NCBI GenBank assembly: GCA_035440755.1
Contig: DAORND010000006.1
Coordinates: 11,753-75,752 of the forward strand
Length of the DNA: 64,000 nt
Source of the DNA: Aquimonas sp002352135
GTDB lineage: Bacteria; Pseudomonadota; Gammaproteobacteria; Xanthomonadales; Xanthomonadaceae
Reading direction: 5' to 3'
Part shown: positions 54,133-63,780 of the stretch, one piece after another
How the letters are laid out: each line of letters begins with the position of its first letter
How positions within the stretch are numbered: position 1 is the stretch's first letter
The notes under the pieces: generated by a model
Database searches by the model: none
What the model was told of the DNA's origin: nothing
What the model saw: the letters and a program-made list of their open reading frames with translations, nothing else
Program-made: the position numbers and the translations under genes

Positions 54133-56103
54133 TCAGCGCTGCCGTGGCATGCCGCGCAGGTGCAGGGTGAAGCAGACGCCGGTATTGCGGTTTTCGGCGG
54201 TGGCAAATCCGCCGTGCAGTTCGCAGACCAGTCTGACGATATGCAGGCCGAGTCCCAGATGCGGTGCGCGGCCGGCGTTTCGTTGTGCATTGCGCACGCT
54301 GACCAGTGAATCGAACAGACGTGCGGGATTGCCTTCCGGCAGTGGCGGGCCATCGTTGCAGACGGCCAGCAGAATGCGGTCGGCATGGCTGCTCAATTGA
54401 ATCTGGATGTGGCCGCCGGGCGGACAGAATGAGCGGGCGTTGTCGACCAGTTTTTCCAGTGCCTGCACGATCAAATCGGGGGCGCCGTGAAATGGGCAGT
54501 GCGGCGGTAATTCCAGTCGCCACTGCAATCGCGCCGATTCCTCCAGCGCGGCCCAGCCTGCGGCGCATTGCCGCAGCATCGGTACAAGGTCGAAATATTC
54601 CGCCTCGGCAGCGGCCATGGCGCGCTCGATGCGTGTGGCTTCGCTCATGGCGCGCAGCAACGAGGCCAACCGTGTGACGCCTTCCTGCGCGCGCTGCAGC
54701 CAGGTGCGGCTTTGTTCGTCGCGCGCCTGACTTTCGAGGTTGTCCAGCGAGGATCGCACCACCGCCAGCGGCGTATGCAACTCGTGCGACAGGCTGCCCG
54801 CCAGTGTGCGCAGATACTGCGTGTAGGCGTCGATCTCGTGCAGCAGGCGGGCAAAGCTGCGCGACAGATCGCCCAATTCATCGCTGCGCTGATCCACCAC
54901 GAATGCCGACTCGGCACGCCCTTCGCGCAGCAAGGCCTGCTCGGCTTGTCGATGCAAGCGCCGGATACGCGCGCTCAGGTGGATTGAATAGGCCACCAAG
55001 ACCGCCGCCACCAACAGGGCTGCGGCAAGGGTTGACCACAGCAGTCGCGACCGCGCGCGATCCGCCAGCAACAGGGCATCGCTGCTGGACTGCAGGGCCA
55101 GCACGGCCAGCGTTTCGCCTCCCTCGGTGCGGATCGGTGTCCAGGTTTCCAACACCCATTGCCCGGCATCGCCAACTCGCCAGACATGCTGCGACTGCCC
55201 CTGCAACAGTGATTGCCAACGCGGCTCTGCGGCCTCGCTTGATAACGATTCGCTTGACAGTGATTCGCCCGCCAAGACGTCCGCGCCCAAGGTCTCGCTC
55301 AGCCAGCGTCGCCACGCCGACACGGCCACTTCATCCGGCAGCGCGCCGGCCTCGGCGATGGTGCGTTGTTGCCGGTCGAACACCCGGCCCAAACGCTGCG
55401 GCGGCAGCAGTCGCTGCAATGCGCTCGACAAGGTTTGCATGGGCAACATCAGGGGCTGCGCGATGCCACTGCCCACCTGGGTGCGGCGCATGCCATCGAC
55501 ATCGATGGCGGTCAGGCGGATCGCCTGTGCGGTCAATGCCGCGGGCAAAGCCAGTTCGAGCGCATAGCCGTCGGCGCGTTCCTGCCACGCGCCCTGCACG
55601 GTCGAGCCCTCCGTCGAACGGACATTCACCGGTCCCGAGGCCACGCGCGGAATCGCGAACGCATGCCAGGTGCCCTGCGATTGCACATCCAACTGCAGAT
55701 GATCCGCCCAGGCGGCATCCGACCCGTTGCCCTGACTGCGCTCGGGCGTGGTATCGGTGACCTCGACCCACAGAAACAGCCGTTGCTGCTGTGCCTGCAG
55801 GCGCAACTGCAAGTGCCCTTGCGGGTCCAGCGATTGGGCGGCGGTTTGCTGATCCCAATCGGTGGCGAAGCCATCCAGGGTCGGTGCCGTCGCGCTCGGT
55901 CGCACGTACAAGCCGACACGCGAGGTCTCCAGCGCGGGCACGGTCATCGACAGCGCATCCGCCAAGGTGCGACTCACTTCGTGCTGACTCTGCTCCTGCC
56001 CTTCCCGCAGCAGGCGTTCCAACTCGCCCACGAACACCCAGGCAGCCCAAGGCAGCGAGAGTGCCGACAGGCCGAGCCACAGCAGTTGCGTGCCGAGCTT
56101 CAC
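54133..56103 (-). CDS. Sensor histidine kinase with DOMON/CBM9-like ectodomain (PdsS-like)
   Basis: 656-residue inner-membrane kinase. A membrane helix at about 5-24, a periplasmic beta-rich domain resembling CBM9/DOMON folds (about 55-215: LDGFATDWDQQTAAQSLDPQ..., HLQLDVQSQGTWHAFAIPRV), a second helix at about 350-372, then a phosphoacceptor box LAGSLSHELHTPLAVVRSSL and an ATPase domain with LGLGLHIVRLVCELHGG. The architecture matches kinases of the proteobacterial dedicated sortase system. GTG start overlaps the regulator's stop. No sortase is in the window. Confidence 0.85.
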   Translation of the reverse strand: MKLGTQLLWLGLSALSLPWAAWVFVGELERLLREGQEQSQHEVSRTLADALSMTVPALETSRVGLYVRPSATAPTLDGFATDWDQQTAAQSLDPQGHLQLRLQAQQQRLFLWVEVTDTTPERSQGNGSDAAWADHLQLDVQSQGTWHAFAIPRVASGPVNVRSTEGSTVQGAWQERADGYALELALPAALTAQAIRLTAIDVDGMRRTQVGSGIAQPLMLPMQTLSSALQRLLPPQRLGRVFDRQQRTIAEAGALPDEVAVSAWRRWLSETLGADVLAGESLSSESLSSEAAEPRWQSLLQGQSQHVWRVGDAGQWVLETWTPIRTEGGETLAVLALQSSSDALLLADRARSRLLWSTLAAALLVAAVLVAYSIHLSARIRRLHRQAEQALLREGRAESAFVVDQRSDELGDLSRSFARLLHEIDAYTQYLRTLAGSLSHELHTPLAVVRSSLDNLESQARDEQSRTWLQRAQEGVTRLASLLRAMSEATRIERAMAAAEAEYFDLVPMLRQCAAGWAALEESARLQWRLELPPHCPFHGAPDLIVQALEKLVDNARSFCPPGGHIQIQLSSHADRILLAVCNDGPPLPEGNPARLFDSLVSVRNAQRNAGRAPHLGLGLHIVRLVCELHGGFATAENRNTGVCFTLHLRGMPRQR

Positions 56104-56789
56104 GCGCGCCAGCGATATCCCGCGCCGTGCACGGTGTCGATCTCGTCGAACGCGGCATCCACGGCAAGAAACTTGCGCCGGATTCGCTTGATGTGTGAGG
56201 TGACCGTGGCGTCGTCGACCAGCACGTGCGCGTCACGCATCAGTTGGTCGCGCGAACGCACGTGGCCGGGATGCCGCGCCATCGAATGCACCATCCAGAA
56301 TTCGGTCACCGTCAGCGGGACTTCCTGCTCGTTCCAGCGCACCTGCATGCGCTCGACTTCCAGCGTCATGCCGCGCTGGCGGATCACGGTGTCCTTCAAG
56401 GTTGGCTGCCGCAAGGCATCGAGACGCCGGAACAGCGCCGCCACACGAGTCGTCAACTGGGCGATGGAAATGTCCTTGCTCAGATAGTCGTCCGCGCCCA
56501 GGCGTAGCCCGGAGATGACATCGAAATCCTCGTCGCGCGCCGACAGAAACAGGATCGGCAAGGTCGCCGATCTGGCCCGCAACTCGCGGCACAACTCGAA
56601 GCCGCCTTCCGGCTCGTTGCCCAGACCGACATCGATGATCACCAGATCCGGCAAGCGCATCTCGAACGCGCGCTGCGCCTCGGGCCGATTGGCGTAGGCG
56701 CTGACCAGATAGCCGTAGCGATGCAGCGCATCGACATAGTTCGCCCGGATGGCGGGCTCGTCTTCAACCAGAGCGATGGTGCGGGACAT
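56100..56789 (-). CDS. OmpR-type response regulator (PdsR-like)
   Basis: 229-residue regulator. Receiver with LVEDEPAIRANYVDAL, phosphoacceptor Asp in LVIIDVGLGNEPEGG and the conserved Lys in DDYLSKDISIAQL; C-terminal winged helix with LTVTEFWMVHSMARHPGHVR and DIDTVHGAGYRW-like end (EIDTVHGAGYRW). The sequence type fits PdsR of sortase-linked systems. Start 56789 lies just before the receiver, with GGCGGA upstream; longer in-frame extension has no merit. Coupled to the kinase gene. Confidence 0.9.
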   Translation of the reverse strand: MSRTIALVEDEPAIRANYVDALHRYGYLVSAYANRPEAQRAFEMRLPDLVIIDVGLGNEPEGGFELCRELRARSATLPILFLSARDEDFDVISGLRLGADDYLSKDISIAQLTTRVAALFRRLDALRQPTLKDTVIRQRGMTLEVERMQVRWNEQEVPLTVTEFWMVHSMARHPGHVRSRDQLMRDAHVLVDDATVTSHIKRIRRKFLAVDAAFDEIDTVHGAGYRWRA

Positions 56790-56888
56790 GGGAAATCCGC
56801 CAGAGTGATGCGGGTAGTCTACGTCGGTCCCAAGGTCACAATCACGTGCAATGGCCGTCGTCAACGCCGCCAGACGAGAGCAGGCGAC

Positions 56889-57947
56889 ATGATTCGACAC
56901 ACCTTTCTCTTCATCGCGTTGAGCGTCGCGACCACCTTCGCCGATGCTGTGGATCGCGACGTCTATGCAGCATCGACATGCCAGACCTCCGCATCCGAGT
57001 CGATCCGACGCGCTCACGCGGCAGAACTTGCTGCCGCCACCGGTGATACGGTCGGGGCGATCTGGGTTCGCGCCAAGTTGTTGCAGTGGGATCAGGAGGC
57101 TTGCCTTGAGACGCTAACCAATGGCGCACCTGACGGAGAGGATGCGGAAGACATTCTGGCGCTCTGGCAGTCCTTGCTGCATGAACCAGCGCTCGCACCG
57201 CATCTGCTTTACGACGCCGTCCTCAACCCGCGCACGGGTCTGTCGCCCGCGCAGCGCGCCGAAGCCTTGCAACGACTGATCGCCGACGATCCGCACAACG
57301 CGCAGACTTGGCTGGTGGCGCTGCAGAGGAAACTGCAACAACCGCATCCACAATCCGAACATCTGGATGCACTGCTGTTCCTGGCACAGCAACAGGCCCA
57401 GTTCAGTCGCGCCTGGATGGCGATGGCAGCGACGTGGTGGCGCGAGCTTGGCGCTCTTCCGGCAACCGGACCTCAGCAGGCAAACCCGCAGAACGTTGGC
57501 TCCAATACGTCGGCGCACGTCGCATCGGATCGAGTGCGCGAGAGCCTGCACTACGCCATCGCCACCTCGCCCTTGGCGAGCACCAAGACACTGCATGCCG
57601 TCTGCGGCCCCAAAACCATCACCCCACACCGGCAATCAAGCTGCCACAGCGTCGCCAAGTTGCTCGCAACCCAGGGAGATTCGTTGATGGATCAACGCGT
57701 TGGTGTGCAGATCTGGTCTCAGCTCGCCGTGGATGAGGCCGATGCGGCCGACGCTGCAAGAAGCCTGCAGGAACTCGATGCGCTGGACGTGGAACGCCGC
57801 TCGCTGGCGGACACCGACGATGCCGAATCACTGCTCAGTGCGGCATGGATCGAGGTACTGGAACAGGGCGGACGCGAAATCGATGTGCAACGAGTGCTGT
57901 TGCAATCAGCAGGCGAATCCTTGAAGCCGACTCTGGACACCCGATAA
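56889..57947 (+). CDS. Exported hypothetical protein with helical repeats
   Basis: 352-residue protein with a signal peptide (MIRHTFLFIALSVATTFADA). The rest is Ala/Leu/Gln-rich and helical, with repeat-like pieces (AEALQRLIADDPHNAQTWLV, HLDALLFLAQQQAQFSRAWM) suggesting a TPR/HEAT-like solenoid. Two cysteines lie at about 245-260 (AVCGPK and SCHSVAK). No family is recognised. It diverges from the regulator gene and converges on the SpoU methyltransferase gene. Confidence 0.65.
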   Translation: MIRHTFLFIALSVATTFADAVDRDVYAASTCQTSASESIRRAHAAELAAATGDTVGAIWVRAKLLQWDQEACLETLTNGAPDGEDAEDILALWQSLLHEPALAPHLLYDAVLNPRTGLSPAQRAEALQRLIADDPHNAQTWLVALQRKLQQPHPQSEHLDALLFLAQQQAQFSRAWMAMAATWWRELGALPATGPQQANPQNVGSNTSAHVASDRVRESLHYAIATSPLASTKTLHAVCGPKTITPHRQSSCHSVAKLLATQGDSLMDQRVGVQIWSQLAVDEADAADAARSLQELDALDVERRSLADTDDAESLLSAAWIEVLEQGGREIDVQRVLLQSAGESLKPTLDTR

Positions 57948-57975
57948 AACGCGCCGAGCGCCCAATCCGCCTCAC

Positions 57976-59307
57976 TCACCCCATCGTCTGCCGCCAGTGC
58001 TCGGCCAGCACCACGCCGACCGCATTGGCGATGTTGAGACTTTCGACCTTGCCTGAGCCGGGAATCTGCAGACGGCGGTCGCAGTGGCGGATGGTTTGAT
58101 CGCGCATGCCTGCGGCTTCGGCGCCGAACACGAAGACGGCGCGGTCGGGCAGCGCTTCGGCATACAGATCAACGCCATCGCGCGGCAGGGTGGCGCACAG
58201 CACAAAGCCCGCGTCGTGCAGCATCGCGATGGCCGCCGCGCTGTCGTCCAGGCGCAGCAGCGGAACCACTTCCGCGCCACCTTCGGCAACGCGAACAGCG
58301 GCGCTCGACAAACCCAAGGTGCTGTCTTCGGGCAGCAACACGGCCGCCGCGCCGAAATGCGCAGCGCTGCGCAGCACCGCGCCCAGATTGTGTGGATTGC
58401 CGACGCCATCGAGCCAGATCAATCGCTGCACCGGCTCGTCCAACAAGGATGCCAACAACTGCGCAAGACTCGGCAACTCGGGCGGTGCCATCAGCACACA
58501 CACGCCCTCATGGTGCTGACTGGCACACAGGCGATCCATGTCGTCGGCAGGCACCACGCGATAGCCCAGACGCTCGCTCACGCAATGCGCCAACACCTCT
58601 CGCAGGTCGGACAGTCGGGATTCGAGCAGATAGACCTTGCGCAAGGAACCGGGACGCGCCGCAAAGGCGGCACGCACCGCGTTCAGGCCATAGATTTTCT
58701 GTTCCTGACGTGGCGTCCAAGCGGCCTCTGCAGCGGCCGGAACCACGGGCGTGTCAGCACTCGCATCCGGTTGGAAGCGCGCCGGACGTGTGCTCGCCTC
58801 TGGTCGCTCCACGCGCTGCCAGGGCGATGCGGACGCGTCGCGATCAGTCGTCCGCGCTGCCTGCCCATATGGCGAACGACTGGGCTTTGATGAGGTGTAG
58901 CTGCCTTCACGCGGCGGCGTGTCGCGACGATCACGATGATCGCGACGCTCGTCGCGGTGCGCAAACGGTGGACGCGTTGATGCCTCGTCACGACGCGGTC
59001 TTGGCGCACCGTCGCGTGGGTAGCGCGACGCGTCCTCGCGATGCGTGTCGCGGCGCGGCGGACGCTCACCGGTCGTCGACTCCTGCGTGCGATGGGACGG
59101 CCCCGACTTGCGTGGCCGGTCGGCCGACGCGGGCGCAGGCTTCGCGAAGGGCTGCGGCAGACGATACGGCGTGGCGCCACTGGGCGAGGATTCACGCGGC
59201 CGCCAGTCATCCTGTGGACGGCGCGGCGATGCATCCCGGCGCGGTGCGCGCGTGTCGTTGCCACGCGGCTTCCCTGGCCACGCCGGGGGTGTTTTGTCCT
59301 TGCTCAT
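57976..59307 (-). CDS. SpoU-family RNA 2'-O-methyltransferase with arginine-rich extension (YfiF-like)
   Basis: 443 residues. The last ~250 form a SpoU/TrmH enzyme: substrate-binding domain from IYGLNAVRAAFAARP, then motif 1 GNPHNLGAVLRSA, motif 2 VFVFGAEAAGM and motif 3 SLNIANAVGVVLAE. The first ~190 residues are Arg/Pro/Ser/Asp-rich and look disordered, as in YfiF-type members and longer. Target RNA unknown. Its ATG overlaps the stop of the RND pump gene, an odd partner. Confidence 0.88.
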   Translation of the reverse strand: MSKDKTPPAWPGKPRGNDTRAPRRDASPRRPQDDWRPRESSPSGATPYRLPQPFAKPAPASADRPRKSGPSHRTQESTTGERPPRRDTHREDASRYPRDGAPRPRRDEASTRPPFAHRDERRDHRDRRDTPPREGSYTSSKPSRSPYGQAARTTDRDASASPWQRVERPEASTRPARFQPDASADTPVVPAAAEAAWTPRQEQKIYGLNAVRAAFAARPGSLRKVYLLESRLSDLREVLAHCVSERLGYRVVPADDMDRLCASQHHEGVCVLMAPPELPSLAQLLASLLDEPVQRLIWLDGVGNPHNLGAVLRSAAHFGAAAVLLPEDSTLGLSSAAVRVAEGGAEVVPLLRLDDSAAAIAMLHDAGFVLCATLPRDGVDLYAEALPDRAVFVFGAEAAGMRDQTIRHCDRRLQIPGSGKVESLNIANAVGVVLAEHWRQTMG

Positions 59308-62300
59308 GGCGATGCGCTTCCGGTCAATTCTTCATGCGATGCCGGTGTGCTGGCTTCGAGTCGATCCAACTCACGACCCAGGGCTTCCGGCGAACGTGTC
59401 CATGGCGCGATCCAAGCGTAGAAGGCGGGCACCACGAACAACGACAACAGCGTCGAGAATGCCACGCCGAACACGATCACGATACCGATCGTGTAGCGAC
59501 TGGCGGAGCCAGGACCGCCCGAGACCACCAGCGGCAACGCGCCCACGATGGTGGAAATCGCCGTCATCAGAATCGGCCGCAGACGCACCTTGCAGGATTC
59601 AACAATGGCCTGATGCACGCTACGACCTTCGTCACGCAACTGATTGGCAAACTCGACGATCAGGATGCCGTTCTTGGCGGCGAGACCGACCAGCATCACG
59701 ATGCCGATCTGACTGAACAGATTGATCGAGCTGCCCACCAGATACAGGCCAATCAGCGCGCCCAATACAGCCAGCGGCACGGTCAGCATGATCACCAGCG
59801 GGTGGGCGAAGCTCTCGAATTGGGCGGCCAGCACCAGAAACACGATCAGCAACGCCATCGCGAAGGTGAACAGCGCCGCGTTGCCGGAATTGGCGTACTC
59901 GCGCGATTCGCCCTTGAAGTCGAGCTGCGCGTAATCGGGCAGTTCTTCCTTGACCACGCCCTGAATCCATTCGATGGCCTGGCCCAAGGTATAACCCGGC
60001 GCGACCGCGCCACTGATGGTGATGGCGCGCAGACGATTGAAGCGGTTGAAGCTGCCCGGTTCGGCCAATTCGCGCAAGGTCACCAGATTGGCCAGCGGGA
60101 TCAGTTCGCCGGAACGCTGTGAGCGCACGTACAAGCCGTTCAGGTCACTCGGCGAGGAGCGTTCGCCATCCTGTGCCTGCAGGATCACGTCGTACTCTTC
60201 GCCGTTTTCGACATAGGTCGTCACGCGACGCGAGCCCATCATGGTTTCCAGCGTGCGACCAATCTCGCTGACCGACACGCCCAGATCGGCCGCGCGTGTA
60301 CGGTCGATGTCGATGCGCAACTGCGGGCGGGTCTCCTTGTAGTCCGAATCGACGGCGAACAAACCGGGGTTTTCGGCAATGCGCGCCAGCAAGCGATCAC
60401 GCCACTGCGCCAGCTCGTCATACTCCGGGCCACCCAGAACGATGTTGAAGGGTTGACCCCTTGACCGCACCAGGCCGGTTCTGGCCTGAGCCAACGCACG
60501 CACTCCGGGAATATCGCCCAAGTCGCGGCGTACGCTGTCGACGACGTCGGCGGTCGACTCACTGCGCTGCGACCAGTCCTGCAGGATCACGATGGCCTGC
60601 CCGGTATGCATTTCCTCGCTGGCACCGAAGCCGCCGGGAACGCGGGTATTGGCACGCATGATCGGCTTGCCCTCGCCCAATCGCGCGAACAGCTTTTCTT
60701 CGACCTTGGCCATCTGCTCCACGGTGTAGTCAAAGCCCGCACCCTCAGGGCCGACCACCGAGACGAAAAATGCGCCGCGATCTTCCGGCGGTGCGAGTTC
60801 CTTGGGGACGACCTTCAGCAACGCTGCACTGGCCACCAGCGCAGCGATCATCAAGGCACCGGCCAGAAGTGGCCTTTCGACAGCACGTTCCATCCCACGG
60901 CCATAGGCCTCCGAGACCTTGTTGATCCAGCCTTGCGTGATCGCATTCAAGCCAGTGGGTGCGGTATGCGGTCGGACCAAAAGCGAACACATCATCGGCG
61001 TCAAGGTCAGCGCGACGAAGGCGGAAATCGCCACCGCCGCCGCCAGGGCCACACTCAACTCACGAAACATTCGCCCGGTATCGCCCTCCATGAAACCCAC
61101 TGGCAGAAACACCGCGACCAACACCGCGGTGGTCGCAATCACCGCGAACGCCACTTGCTTGGTTCCACGCGAGGCGGCGAGCAACGTCGGTTCGCCCAGA
61201 TCCGCGCGTCGCTGCACGTTTTCCAGCACCACAATGGCGTCATCAACGACCAGACCGATGCATAACACCAAGGCCAGCAAGGTAAGCAAGTTGATGGAAA
61301 AACCGAAGGCCCACAGACCGATGAAGGAAGCCACCAGACAGACCGGCACGGTCACGGCAGGAATCAATGCCGCACGCACGCTGCCCAGGAACAGATAAAT
61401 CACGATCAGCACCAGACCGACCGCCTCGAACAGCGTCTGGAACACACGCTTGACCGATTCATCAATGAAGATCGTGGTATCAAACGCCACCACGATGCGG
61501 GTGCCTTCCGGCAGGCTGCGCTGGATGTTGTCGACTTCGGCCTTGACTGCGCGCGCCACATCCAGAGCGTTAGCGGTCGATGTCTTGATCACACCCAGTC
61601 CGATGTTCGGATCGCCATTGCTGCGAAAGTAGGCGCGTCGATCGGCCGTATCGCGTTCAACCTTGGCAATCTCGCCCAGGCGGATGATGTGGCCATCCTC
61701 GCCCTTGCCCACTGCCAGCTCGGCAAAATCCTTCGCTTCGCGATAGCCGCGCTCGACGCGCAAGGTGAAGTCGCGCGTGGTCGACTCCAATCGACCGGCA
61801 GGCAGCTCCACGTTCTCACGCGCCAGCGCCTGTTCGATATCACCCACCGTTAAACCGCGCGCCGCCAGAGCATTGCGATCCAGCCAGACGCGCATCGCGT
61901 AACGCTGCTGCCCACCAATCCGAACCTGCGCCACGCCATCGATGCTGGCCAGACGATCCACCACATAACGCTCGGCGTAGTCGGACAATTCCAGCGTGTC
62001 GAGTCGCTCGGAGTTGAGGTTGAGCCACATGATGACTTCGGCGTCACTCTCGACCTTTTCCACCTGCGGCGCATCGGCCTCATCCGGCAGGCGATCAAAG
62101 ACTCGGCTCACGCCGTCGCGCACATCGTTGGCGGCGCTCTCGATGTCGCGGTTCAGGGTGAACTCGATGGTGACTTCCGAACGACCATTACGCGAGCGTG
62201 AGTCCAATGTCTGCACGCCCTCGATGCCGCTGACCGCGTCCTCGATGATCTGCGTCACGCGGGTTTCCACCACCGCCGCCGACGCGCCGGGGTAGCTCAC

Positions 62301-62444
62301 GTTGACCGACACGATGGGCGGATCGATGTTGGGCAGTTCGCGCAATGTGAGTTGCGAGTACGCCATCATGCCGATCACGATCAGCAGCAGGCTCATCACC
62401 GTCGCGAAGACCGGACGCTTGATGGAAATTTCCGACAGACGCAT
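59304..62444 (-). CDS. RND multidrug efflux pump, inner-membrane transporter (HAE1 family)
   Basis: 1046-residue proton-driven pump of the AcrB/MexB class, 12 membrane helices with two large periplasmic loops. Visible marks: N-terminal IKRPVFATVMSLLLIVIGMM, the proton-relay double Asp in LCIGLVVDDAIVVLENVQRR, and GIVMLVGLAAKNGILIVEFA in the second half. It lies 12 bases after its adaptor gene; no outer-membrane channel gene is adjacent, so it probably shares a TolC-type protein. Substrate unknown. Confidence 0.93.
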   Translation of the reverse strand: MRLSEISIKRPVFATVMSLLLIVIGMMAYSQLTLRELPNIDPPIVSVNVSYPGASAAVVETRVTQIIEDAVSGIEGVQTLDSRSRNGRSEVTIEFTLNRDIESAANDVRDGVSRVFDRLPDEADAPQVEKVESDAEVIMWLNLNSERLDTLELSDYAERYVVDRLASIDGVAQVRIGGQQRYAMRVWLDRNALAARGLTVGDIEQALARENVELPAGRLESTTRDFTLRVERGYREAKDFAELAVGKGEDGHIIRLGEIAKVERDTADRRAYFRSNGDPNIGLGVIKTSTANALDVARAVKAEVDNIQRSLPEGTRIVVAFDTTIFIDESVKRVFQTLFEAVGLVLIVIYLFLGSVRAALIPAVTVPVCLVASFIGLWAFGFSINLLTLLALVLCIGLVVDDAIVVLENVQRRADLGEPTLLAASRGTKQVAFAVIATTAVLVAVFLPVGFMEGDTGRMFRELSVALAAAVAISAFVALTLTPMMCSLLVRPHTAPTGLNAITQGWINKVSEAYGRGMERAVERPLLAGALMIAALVASAALLKVVPKELAPPEDRGAFFVSVVGPEGAGFDYTVEQMAKVEEKLFARLGEGKPIMRANTRVPGGFGASEEMHTGQAIVILQDWSQRSESTADVVDSVRRDLGDIPGVRALAQARTGLVRSRGQPFNIVLGGPEYDELAQWRDRLLARIAENPGLFAVDSDYKETRPQLRIDIDRTRAADLGVSVSEIGRTLETMMGSRRVTTYVENGEEYDVILQAQDGERSSPSDLNGLYVRSQRSGELIPLANLVTLRELAEPGSFNRFNRLRAITISGAVAPGYTLGQAIEWIQGVVKEELPDYAQLDFKGESREYANSGNAALFTFAMALLIVFLVLAAQFESFAHPLVIMLTVPLAVLGALIGLYLVGSSINLFSQIGIVMLVGLAAKNGILIVEFANQLRDEGRSVHQAIVESCKVRLRPILMTAISTIVGALPLVVSGGPGSASRYTIGIVIVFGVAFSTLLSLFVVPAFYAWIAPWTRSPEALGRELDRLEASTPASHEELTGSASP

Positions 62445-62456
62445 GGACAGGACTCC

Positions 62457-63518
62457 TCAGCTTTGCGGCGCAGGCGTTTCGGCTTCGACCACCGGCGCGC
62501 CAGCGCGCAGCTTGACGATACCCTCCACTACAACCCGATCCCCCGGCTGCAGGCCGGTCACGATCTCGACCAGACCGCCTTGTCTCGCACCGGTCGTCAC
62601 CGCCACGTCATCCACCTTGCCTTCCGCGCTGACGCGGAACACCGAGGAGCGCGAGCCGATCTGCATCACGGCGAGTTCGGGCAAGGCCAGAACCTGACGC
62701 GCGGGCTTCTCTACCCGCACCGTCAGCAACATGCCCGGGCGCAGGGCGAGATCGGCATTCGGAATCTCGGCACGCACTGTGACCGCACGGGTGACGGCAT
62801 CGATGCGCGAGCCAATCGCTGCCACCTTTCCGTCGAACTCGCGACCCGCAAAGGCGGCACTGCGCGCACGCACGGTCTGGCCCACGGCTACCGAGGCGAT
62901 AAAGGTTTCGGGAATGGAAAAATCCAGCTTGATCACATCGACGGCATCCAGGGTCGCAATCGGCGTACCTGGTGTGAGCAGGGTGCCAGGGCTGACCTGA
63001 CGGAATCCGAGAACACCAGAGAACGGCGCCGTAATCACTCGATCTGCCAGACGCGCGCGAATCGCGGCGACGCGTGCCCGCGCCGCATCACGCGTAGCGA
63101 TCTGGCTATCCAACTGACTGCGCGGCACGGTGCCGTTGCTGACCAGACCTTCCAGGCGCTGATATTGCTGCTCGGCTTCTTTGTAGGTGGCCTGCGCCTC
63201 TTCCAGACCGGCAATTTCCGCGCGTCCCGAAAGATCGACCAGCAGATCACCTTCCGTCACCACATCGCCGTCATTGAAATTGACCCGCTCCACGACCTCG
63301 GTCACTTTCGCGCTCAAGGTCACCGACTCACGGGCATGGACCGTCCCAAGCGCCTCAAGCGTGTCGACCCAGGGGCGTGCTTCAATTTGCGTGCTAACCA
63401 CTTTGACCGGACCGATGGCGCCAGCCTGTGGCCCGGCCTGCTGACTTCCACACGCCGTCATTCCCACCGCCAGCGCCACGCTGAGTAGCGCGTTGACCCA
63501 TCGATTGTCTGCCTTCAT
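62457..63518 (-). CDS. RND efflux periplasmic adaptor (membrane fusion protein)
   Basis: 353-residue lipoprotein with lipobox MTAC near residue 20. HlyD/AcrA-type order: beta-barrel/lipoyl start (ALGTVHARESVTLSAKVTEV and GDVVTEGDLLVDL), a coiled coil (about 95-150), lipoyl second half (VITAPFSGVLGFRQVSPGTL), then barrel and membrane-proximal parts. Start 63518 has AAGGAAGG and gives the lipoprotein signal; the ~100 extra in-frame residues upstream look non-coding. First gene of the adaptor-pump-methyltransferase unit. Confidence 0.92.
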   Translation of the reverse strand: MKADNRWVNALLSVALAVGMTACGSQQAGPQAGAIGPVKVVSTQIEARPWVDTLEALGTVHARESVTLSAKVTEVVERVNFNDGDVVTEGDLLVDLSGRAEIAGLEEAQATYKEAEQQYQRLEGLVSNGTVPRSQLDSQIATRDAARARVAAIRARLADRVITAPFSGVLGFRQVSPGTLLTPGTPIATLDAVDVIKLDFSIPETFIASVAVGQTVRARSAAFAGREFDGKVAAIGSRIDAVTRAVTVRAEIPNADLALRPGMLLTVRVEKPARQVLALPELAVMQIGSRSSVFRVSAEGKVDDVAVTTGARQGGLVEIVTGLQPGDRVVVEGIVKLRAGAPVVEAETPAPQS

Positions 63519-63780
63519 GGCTTCCTTCCTTGCCAAGCGAATTTCCATCCGCTGCGAACGCAACACAGCGCCAGTTCCGTCGACGGCGAACGCTGCTCGT
63601 CGCGGATCTTGCGTACCTCGTGCAGTGTGCGGCAAAACATGACTTTCGACCTGTGCCGTAAGTCGGCCCAAGCCGTCGATTGCTTGTGAAGGCAATTCGT
63701 TGCACTGATGCGGAGTGCAACCCAAGTTCGTATGCTCGCCACTCCGCCCCGTTCGGGCCAGACCTTGAGCTGATTCACCC

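Noticed and set aside
54006..54400. Continuation of the integrase-fragment frame
   Set aside because: After the VE at about 54005 similarity ends and the frame runs antisense through the kinase gene, so the integrase is truncated rather than fused.
58392..60122. 576-codon plus-strand ORF opposite the methyltransferase and RND genes
   Set aside because: Arg/His/Gln-rich shadow frame across two unrelated real genes.
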